Of a DNA stretch of 54,097 nucleotides, positions 49,123-54,097 are shown in pieces. Position numbers and translations under genes: made by a program. Every line of letters starts with the position of its first letter. Position 1 is the first letter of the stretch. Under the pieces are notes generated by a model, which was given only the letters and a program-made list of their open reading frames with translations, was not told where the DNA came from and made no database searches. Source of the DNA: an uncultured Eubacteriales bacterium (GTDB taxonomy: Bacteria > Bacillota > Clostridia > Oscillospirales > CAG-272); contig URCP01000007.1 of assembly GCA_900546315.1 (NCBI GenBank), positions 1 to 54,097 on the forward strand, given 5' to 3'.

Positions 49123-49179
49123 GTCTGAAAATAAATTTCCAGACAAAATAGCTTTGTTTGAAAGGCATAGTCATAAAAA
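49123..49179 (+). repeat. Family B leader repeat, short copy B4
   Basis: P1 is GTCTGAAA (49123-49130) with TTTCCAGAC (49136-49144), one bulge. The P2-P4 module is absent. The tail GAAAGGCATAGTCATAAAAA (49160-49179) matches B1-B3. Here the gene has its own GGAGG site (49186-49190) further on, so the tail is not the ribosome site for the annotated start. Confidence 0.78.
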
Positions 49180-49197
49180 CGGTGCGGAGGTGGAACA

Positions 49198-50295
49198 GTG
49201 TCCGGTTTTGACGGCTTTCTCGGGAATGAGAAGTTGAAAGAGCGCCTTGAGCGCGATATCGCGGCGGGAAGGCTCGCCCACGCGTACATGATAGAAGGTC
49301 CGGAGGGTTCCGGCAAGAAGACGCTCGCGAAGCTGATAGCCGCGGCTGCCGCCTGCCATGAGAGCGACCCGCCCTGCATGAAATGCGTCTCCTGCGACAA
49401 AATAATGCGCGGACAGTCGCCGGACGTCATAACGGTCGAGGCGGAGAGCGGCAAGGTTCAGCTCGGCGTGGACGTTATCCGCCGTCTGCGCGAGGACTCC
49501 GTGTTCGCCGCGAACGATCTTGACACGAAGACATACATCTTTCCCGCCGCCGACACGATGAACATACAGGCGCAGAACGCGCTTCTGAAGCTGCTCGAGG
49601 AGCCGCCGGACGGGGTGAGGTTCCTTCTGCTGACTGAGAACGCGCAGGGATTGCTCGCGACGATACGGAGCCGCGCGCCGCTTCTCAGAACCGAGGCTCT
49701 GAAGGATGACGTCGTATCGGACTGGCTCTCGGAAAACGACGCGAACGCGGCGGCATTGAAAAAGTCTGACCCGCAGGCGTTTGCTGTGGCGGTCAGGCTG
49801 TCGTCCGGAAGTCTCGGGAGGGCGACCAGGCTCTGCGACCCGGAGGAGTCAGAGGAGTGTATGCGTCTCTGGGGCTGCGCGGCCAAGCTGATAAGGCTGC
49901 TCGCCGACCGCACCGCTCCCGGAGGGGACCTGAAGCTGCGCGAGTATGCCGCGAGGCTCTCGTCGAACATCCCGCAGCCGAAGTCGAAGAAGGGAACGAA
50001 AGCGTCCGAGTCCGGAGCGAAGAGTTCTCCGGCAAAACAGCGCGAGGAGCTGTCGTCGGTATACATGCTGACAGCCGACGCCGCGCGCGACCTCATCGCC
50101 GTAAAGCTCGCGAAGGGCGCGGGACCGCTGTTCTTCGCGGATAAGAGTGAGGCGGCGGAGCTCGCTGACAGATTCCCGATGATGCTGCTTATCCGGCTCT
50201 GTGACGCGGCGGCGACCGCTGTGCGCGGGCTCGGTATGAACATGAACACGGGACTTGTCATGAGCCGGTTCGCGCTCGACATTTCCGGAAGATAA
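49198..50295 (+). CDS. holB: DNA polymerase III subunit delta'
   Basis: This 365-residue AAA+ clamp-loader subunit begins with GFDGFLGNEKLKERL, has an intact Walker A GPEGSGKKT near 32-40, a zinc-binding set CHESDPPCMKCVSCDK near 51-66, and NALLKLLEEPPDGVRFLLLT near 121 with the sensor/arginine-finger region SRAP (the usual SRC Cys is Ala). A low-complexity K/S/A segment sits near 260-285. The GTG start is supported by GGAGG at 49186-49190. It precedes ricT, as in Bacillus. Confidence 0.93.
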   Translation: MSGFDGFLGNEKLKERLERDIAAGRLAHAYMIEGPEGSGKKTLAKLIAAAAACHESDPPCMKCVSCDKIMRGQSPDVITVEAESGKVQLGVDVIRRLREDSVFAANDLDTKTYIFPAADTMNIQAQNALLKLLEEPPDGVRFLLLTENAQGLLATIRSRAPLLRTEALKDDVVSDWLSENDANAAALKKSDPQAFAVAVRLSSGSLGRATRLCDPEESEECMRLWGCAAKLIRLLADRTAPGGDLKLREYAARLSSNIPQPKSKKGTKASESGAKSSPAKQREELSSVYMLTADAARDLIAVKLAKGAGPLFFADKSEAAELADRFPMMLLIRLCDAAATAVRGLGMNMNTGLVMSRFALDISGR

Positions 50296-50339
50296 ACACA
50301 AGCGAAAGGAAACGCTCAGAAAATGAGCTGGTAAAATAA

Positions 50340-52325
50340 ATGGACAGCAACACAAACGAGCCGCGCGAGGGTTCACAGCGCGGTGACAAGAGCCGTCAGA
50401 ACGGCGGCAAGGGACAGAACCACAAATTCCATCAGCGCCGCCGTCCGAATGACAGCGCGCAGTATGAGGAGTCGTCGCCGAACGGCTCGATAACGGTTAA
50501 GCCCGGACGCTACGACCTCCCGCCGTCAGCCGACAGTGACGGAGGAGCGATAATCAGGAGCGGAGACCGCAAGGAGCCGCGTCAGCAGGACGAGCGCCGC
50601 CCGCGTCAGGAAAGAAAACGCCCCGAAAAGCGTCAGCCTGACGCGACAGGGCAGGATCAGCCAAAGCAGGAAAGGCAGAAGCCGCGCCCGCAGAATCAGG
50701 ACCGCCGCCAGAACGAGCAGAAAAAGCAGGAGCCGCAGCGTCAGGACCATCCTGAACAGTCCATACAGTCTGTGCGTTCTTCTGATCAGGAACCGCAGAA
50801 CAGGCCGAAGCGCCCCCGCAGCCGCAGACCGAAGAATCATAACGGTCAGCGCCCGGACACGGTCAGAACGGATGCACAGACGGCAGAGGAGAATACCCCT
50901 GCGCCGGATTACGCGGAGGAGCGCGTGATTCCTGACGAAACCCCGGAGAAGCCGGAAGAACGCCCCGCGAACCGTTCCGCCCAGGAGCAGAAAAAGCGCC
51001 CGCAGAAGAGCCGCCGCGGAAGGAGTCGCCGCTCCGGCGCAAGAGAGGAGCAGAAGAACCTCAGCGCCGCGGAGATAGACGATATCTCTGAGGAAGAGGC
51101 GGCTATATCCGAATACATCGCCGTGGCGGGAGCTGCCGGCACGGACGAGCCCTCGGAGGCGGAGATAATCGAGGAGCTGAACTCGGTTGAGACCGCCGAT
51201 ATTCCTGATGATACCGCCGCACAGGAGGACGCTTACGCGGCGGACACGGCTGAAACCGAGGATGTACGCACGGAGTATATTCCCGAACCGCCGGTTCTGG
51301 TTCCGACGATCGAGGTCATCGGAGTGCGCTTCAAGAGCGGCGGAAAGATATACTATTTCGACCCGGACGGCATGCGGTTCCTGTGCAGCGACTCAGTTAT
51401 AGTCGACACGGCGCGTGGAATGGAGTTCGGTACCGTCGGGCTCCAGAACCGCATGGTGACCGAGCGTGAGGTCGTTCTTCCGCTAAGAAAGGTCGTCAGG
51501 CGCGCGACAGACGAGGATATCGCCAAAGCCGACGAGAACCGCCGCCGCGCCGAGGAAGCTCTAGATGTCTGCGCGAAGAAGATCGTCGAGCACGGGCTTG
51601 ATATGAAGCTCGTGGACGTCGAGTACGCGTTTGACAACTCGAAGCTGCTGTTCTACTTCACGGCGGACGGCAGGGTGGATTTCCGTGAGCTTGTCAAAGA
51701 CCTCGCGGCGGTGTTCAGAACCCGCATAGAGCTGAGACAGATAGGCATACGCGACGAGACGAAGCTTCTCGGCGGTATCGGTATCTGCGGCAGACCGTTC
51801 TGCTGCAAGACCTTCCTGTCCGATTTCGTACAGGTGTCGATAAAGATGGCGAAGGAGCAGAATCTCTCACTCAATTCGGTCAAGATATCCGGTGCCTGCG
51901 GAAGGCTCATGTGCTGTCTGAGATATGAATACGACACGTATCAGGAGGAGATACGCCGCACGCCGAAGGCGGATCAGATCGTATCCACTCCGGACGGAGA
52001 AGGCATCGTCACCGAGGTGCAGCCGCTCGCCGGACTCGTCCGCGTCCGATTCACCGATAAGCCGGACGCCGCGCCGAAGGTTTTCCACCGCGACGACGTC
52101 ACGGTCATAGGTCAGAAGAGCAAGGGTCCGAGACAGCAGGACAGACAGGACAAGAAGGACCAGCAGCCGAAGGAACAGTCATCAAAGCCGCAGAGGCAGC
52201 GCCGTGACGATCAGAGGCAGAAGCCCGCGAATACGGCGGATACGGCTGAAAGCTCCGCTGTTACCGAAAACGTCGAGGAGACTGTGATATCGGTTGAAGA
52301 GACCGGCACCGGCATGAACGGCTGA
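50340..52325 (+). CDS. ricT: PSP1/RicT-family protein with a long disordered N-terminus
   Basis: This 661-residue protein has a PSP1 core at about 325-600: EVIGVRFKSGGKIYYFDP, GIGICGRPFCCKTFL near 480 and GACGRLMCCLRYEYDTYQ near 520, whose cysteines are the Fe-S ligands in RicT/YaaT. The usual length is about 275-300 residues. Here about 320 N-terminal residues rich in Q, R, K, P and E, and a similar short C-terminal tail, flank the core, suggesting disordered RNA- or protein-binding arms. RicT works with RicA and RicF on RNase Y and sporulation phosphorelay control. A start codon at 50340 has only a distant AAAGGA. Confidence 0.88.
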   Translation: MDSNTNEPREGSQRGDKSRQNGGKGQNHKFHQRRRPNDSAQYEESSPNGSITVKPGRYDLPPSADSDGGAIIRSGDRKEPRQQDERRPRQERKRPEKRQPDATGQDQPKQERQKPRPQNQDRRQNEQKKQEPQRQDHPEQSIQSVRSSDQEPQNRPKRPRSRRPKNHNGQRPDTVRTDAQTAEENTPAPDYAEERVIPDETPEKPEERPANRSAQEQKKRPQKSRRGRSRRSGAREEQKNLSAAEIDDISEEEAAISEYIAVAGAAGTDEPSEAEIIEELNSVETADIPDDTAAQEDAYAADTAETEDVRTEYIPEPPVLVPTIEVIGVRFKSGGKIYYFDPDGMRFLCSDSVIVDTARGMEFGTVGLQNRMVTEREVVLPLRKVVRRATDEDIAKADENRRRAEEALDVCAKKIVEHGLDMKLVDVEYAFDNSKLLFYFTADGRVDFRELVKDLAAVFRTRIELRQIGIRDETKLLGGIGICGRPFCCKTFLSDFVQVSIKMAKEQNLSLNSVKISGACGRLMCCLRYEYDTYQEEIRRTPKADQIVSTPDGEGIVTEVQPLAGLVRVRFTDKPDAAPKVFHRDDVTVIGQKSKGPRQQDRQDKKDQQPKEQSSKPQRQRRDDQRQKPANTADTAESSAVTENVEETVISVEETGTGMNG

Positions 52326-52460
52326 CAGACAGAATGATATTATCCGCGGCGAAGACCAGGGCTCGCGCCGCGGATATGTGAGTATGATACTATTTCCGAC
52401 TGTGTCTGGCGGTGTAATTGATTCAAGCTGTAAAAAATATATAAATTTTTTCAAAAAGGC

Positions 52461-52488
52461 TTGCAATTTGAAAAATTTGTGGTACAAT
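52461..52488 (+). promoter_or_regulatory. Promoter of the ferredoxin gene
   Basis: TTGCAA (52461-52466) and TACAAT (52483-52488), 16 bp apart, in an A+T-rich stretch. Confidence 0.65.
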
Positions 52489-52523
52489 AATAATCACATC
52501 AAACAAACGGAGGTGTAAACAAA

Positions 52524-52697
52524 ATGGCATATAAGATCGGTGATGAGTGCATCGCCTGCGGTGCTTGCGCTGAGGAGTGTCCTGTAAAGTGCATTTCTGA
52601 AGGCGACGGCAAGTACGAGATCAACGCAGATGAGTGCATCGACTGCGGTACCTGCGCTGGCGTATGTCCCGTAGAGGCTCCGAAGCCCGAGGAATAA
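52524..52697 (+). CDS. 2[4Fe-4S] ferredoxin
   Basis: This 57-residue protein is a clostridial-type ferredoxin: CIACGACAEECP (about 9-20) and CIDCGTCAGVCP (about 38-49) are two CxxCxxCxxxCP clusters. ACGGAGGTG (52507-52515) is an excellent ribosome site. It carries low-potential electrons for pyruvate and hydrogen metabolism and for radical SAM enzymes such as the gene that follows. Codon use is highly biased, as expected for an abundant protein. Confidence 0.96.
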   Translation: MAYKIGDECIACGACAEECPVKCISEGDGKYEINADECIDCGTCAGVCPVEAPKPEE

Positions 52698-52830
52698 TTT
52701 CCGTGGCGAGGGGCTTTCCTCCGATGATAATTGGTGGAAGTCCCGCAGAGTCTGTGGCGGGCAGTACATATCCCGCCGAGATTTGTCTGAGCAATCAGGC
52801 TGAAAGCCGCCGCACGCCGGCGGCTTTTTT
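52698..52830 (+). ncRNA. Candidate structured RNA ending in a terminator
   Basis: After the ferredoxin stop, the RNA can fold in mutually exclusive ways: GGCGGG (52756-52761) pairs with CCCGCC (52772-52777), or its GCGGG part with CCCGC (52742-52746). A small CTGA-GCAA-TCAG hairpin (52787-52798) follows, then the terminator stem GCCGCCG (52806-52812) with CGGCGGC (52818-52824) and six T residues. This is either the ferredoxin 3' end alone or a leader element for the radical SAM gene at 52894. Confidence 0.45.
52806..52830 (+). terminator. Intrinsic terminator between ferredoxin and radical SAM genes
   Basis: GCCGCCG (52806-52812) with CGGCGGC (52818-52824), then six T residues (52825-52830). 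Confidence 0.85.
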
Positions 52831-52893
52831 ATACCAGTAAAAAACAACGCCGCACAAGGCTGATAAAGATAAATATATGAAAGTGATGATAAA

Positions 52894-53490
52894 ATGACGA
52901 TAACCTACACAGTCGGTGATTCTCTCTACGTGAACACCACGAACCGCTGCTCAAACACCTGCGACTTCTGCGTACGCTCCCATGGCGAGGCGCTTTACGG
53001 TGATCTATGGCTCGACCGCGAGCCGACCCGCGAGGAGATCCTTGCCGATATCGAGCGCCGCTCGCCCGAGAAATTCCCGGAGCTTGTCTTCTGCGGATAC
53101 GGCGAGCCGACCGAGCGTCAGGACGACATTGTATGGGTGATGCGCGAGCTCAGAAAAGCGCACCCAGCTTTGAAGATAAGAATAAACACCAACGGACAGG
53201 CGGATCTGATCAATAAACGCGACACGACACCGGAGCTTGAGGGGCTTGTCGACACACTCTCAATAAGTCTCAACTGCGCGAGCGCGGAAAGTTACCAGGC
53301 TGTCTGCCATTCCGAGTTTGGAGAGAAAGCGTTCGACGCGCTCATTGACTACGCCCGCCGCGCTAAGAAGTACGTGCCGAAGGTCGTTTTCTCGATAGTC
53401 CGCGGCTCAATACCGGATTCCGACATTCCGGTGTGCCAGAAGATCGCCGATGACGCAGGAGTCACACTCAGAATCAGGGAGATGCTCTGA
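52894..53490 (+). CDS. TatD-associated type radical SAM protein
   Basis: This 198-residue protein has CSNTCDFC near residues 19-26 (Cys19, Cys23, Cys26, the CxxxCxxC [4Fe-4S] motif) and VFCGYGEPT near 65 (the GGE-like SAM motif). Its short length and the LYVNTTNRCSNTCDFCVRS start match the radical SAM group found beside TatD nucleases. Its substrate is unknown. It follows the ferredoxin gene, a likely electron donor. Confidence 0.85.
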   Translation: MTITYTVGDSLYVNTTNRCSNTCDFCVRSHGEALYGDLWLDREPTREEILADIERRSPEKFPELVFCGYGEPTERQDDIVWVMRELRKAHPALKIRINTNGQADLINKRDTTPELEGLVDTLSISLNCASAESYQAVCHSEFGEKAFDALIDYARRAKKYVPKVVFSIVRGSIPDSDIPVCQKIADDAGVTLRIREML

Positions 53491-53604
53491 AGACCGATTA
53501 TTTTAATGTGCGAAATGCACAAACACGCTGTCCGCCATTTGTTCATAGTGCCATTAAAAGATGACGCATGTCGCTAAAACTATATAAAATGTCGTTTTTT
53601 GCGC

Positions 53605-53633
53605 TTGACATAGCCGTCTGTTTGTTGTATAAT
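53605..53633 (+). promoter_or_regulatory. SigA-type promoter of the fourth lipoprotein gene
   Basis: Perfect TTGACA (53605-53610) and TATAAT (53628-53633), 17 bp apart, about 33 nt before the ATG. Confidence 0.88.
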
Positions 53634-53665
53634 CTTAACAACATTAGCATAAGGAGGACATGAAA

Positions 53666-54097
53666 ATGTCAAAACGCGCACTTTCTCTTCTCTTGGCACT
53701 CGCACTCTCATCCGCCGCGCTTGCTTCCTGCGGCTCCGCCGAATCACAGTCTGACGTTACGTCAACCTCGTCAGACGCGTCCGATGAAACGACGCCTGAA
53801 TCTGTAGATACATCCGACCGCTCGGGGGTACCGGACGGAACCGATCTCGGCGGCGCGGACATCAACATCTGGTACACGGTGAACGGCACGAACTACACCG
53901 ACATCGCCGGTGAGCAGACCGGAGACGTCCTCGACGACGCCGTTTACTCGCTGAACCTCGCCGTTCAGGAAAATCTGAACTGCAATCTTAATCTCGTCAC
54001 CACCGGCTGCGACCAGAGAAACTGCAACACCGAGATCTCAAAGCTCCTCCTCGCTGACGACACGTCCTATGACGCGTTCTTCGCGACACAGTGGTCG
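53666..54097 (+). CDS. Extracellular solute-binding lipoprotein, N-terminal part (cut by window edge)
   Basis: The first 144 codons are present. The signal peptide ends in ALASCGS (lipobox), an S/T/D/E-rich linker follows, then LGGADINIWYTVNG and GDVLDDAVYSLN, the same segment shared with the lipoproteins at 15295 and 17829. AAGGAGG (53651-53657) places the ATG at 53666; an in-frame ATG at 53660 is too close to it. The ligand is unknown; no permease is seen before the window ends. Confidence 0.88.
   Translation, partial: MSKRALSLLLALALSSAALASCGSAESQSDVTSTSSDASDETTPESVDTSDRSGVPDGTDLGGADINIWYTVNGTNYTDIAGEQTGDVLDDAVYSLNLAVQENLNCNLNLVTTGCDQRNCNTEISKLLLADDTSYDAFFATQWS

Noticed and set aside
52698..52800. 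Cobalamin riboswitch
   Set aside because: Only scattered similarity to the aptamer; the conserved core and ordered stems are not complete, so it is left as an unnamed structured RNA.
1..54097. tRNA, rRNA, CRISPR arrays, insertion sequences or prophage genes
   Set aside because: No cloverleaf with a TTCGA-type arm, no rRNA segments, no spaced direct repeats and no transposase or phage proteins were recognised on either strand by eye.

Overview
The window looks like chromosome from an anaerobic, spore-forming Clostridia bacterium (Firmicutes), probably a gut or rumen Oscillospirales-like lineage. The grounds are spoIIGA-sigE and a SpoIID-type protein, the dgt-dnaG-rpoD block, the trmK/Nif3 pair, holB-ricT, type III glutamine synthetase, nadABC, 2[4Fe-4S] ferredoxins, many secreted lipoproteins and G+C-rich coding sequence by eye. 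The genus is an inference. No tRNA, rRNA, CRISPR array, prophage or transposase was recognised.

Layout. 1-2.7 kb: the tail of an unknown gene, then a minus-strand set of three genes (Ig/transthyretin-like protein, SpoIID plus three peptidoglycan-binding domains, and a protein with two peptidoglycan-binding domains). 2.8-11.6 kb: transaldolase-like aldolase, an unknown membrane protein with thpR, an Lsa-type ABC-F protein behind a translation-sensing leader, an alpha/beta hydrolase with a Nudix protein, ftsH and a small membrane protein. 11.8-22.6 kb: a carbohydrate-oriented stretch with a sugar isomerase-like TIM barrel, a membrane-fused spermidine synthase-like protein, two AraC regulators, two solute-binding lipoproteins without permeases, a GH5 glycosidase, a SASA-type esterase and an AI-2E-family transporter. 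22.8-33.3 kb: a long plus-strand run nadA-nadC-aroB-aroA-nadB, a DUF362-ferredoxin, ispE, a surface trigger-factor-like PPIase and a secreted-type esterase family protein. 33.3-44.5 kb: sigE-spoIIGA (minus), DUF378, glnN, HD protein, MIF-like tautomerase, Nudix, Nif3, trmK, DUF1858, HIT protein, iron alcohol dehydrogenase and a third solute-binding lipoprotein. 44.8-54.1 kb: rpoD, dnaG, dgt (minus), then holB, ricT, ferredoxin, a radical SAM protein and the start of a fourth solute-binding lipoprotein.

The most unusual content is non-coding. Four copies of one structured repeat (called family B here) sit immediately 5' of four unrelated genes at 3855, 30726, 31939 and 49123. All lie in the sense orientation, three lie just downstream of good promoters, and all end in nearly the same sequence before the start codon. 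Two copies carry a multi-stem module and two lack it. A second palindromic family (A) occurs at 2216, 2896 and 35232. A 60-nt tandem repeat lies upstream of glnN. The ABC-F gene has a four-codon leader peptide and a plausible terminator/antiterminator pair. A further potentially switching RNA lies between the small ferredoxin gene and the radical SAM gene.

The genes fit a fibre-degrading, NAD- and aromatic-prototrophic, sporulating anaerobe: surface lipoproteins, glycosidase and esterase under AraC control, ammonium assimilation through GSIII, and standard Firmicutes replication, transcription and sporulation genes.
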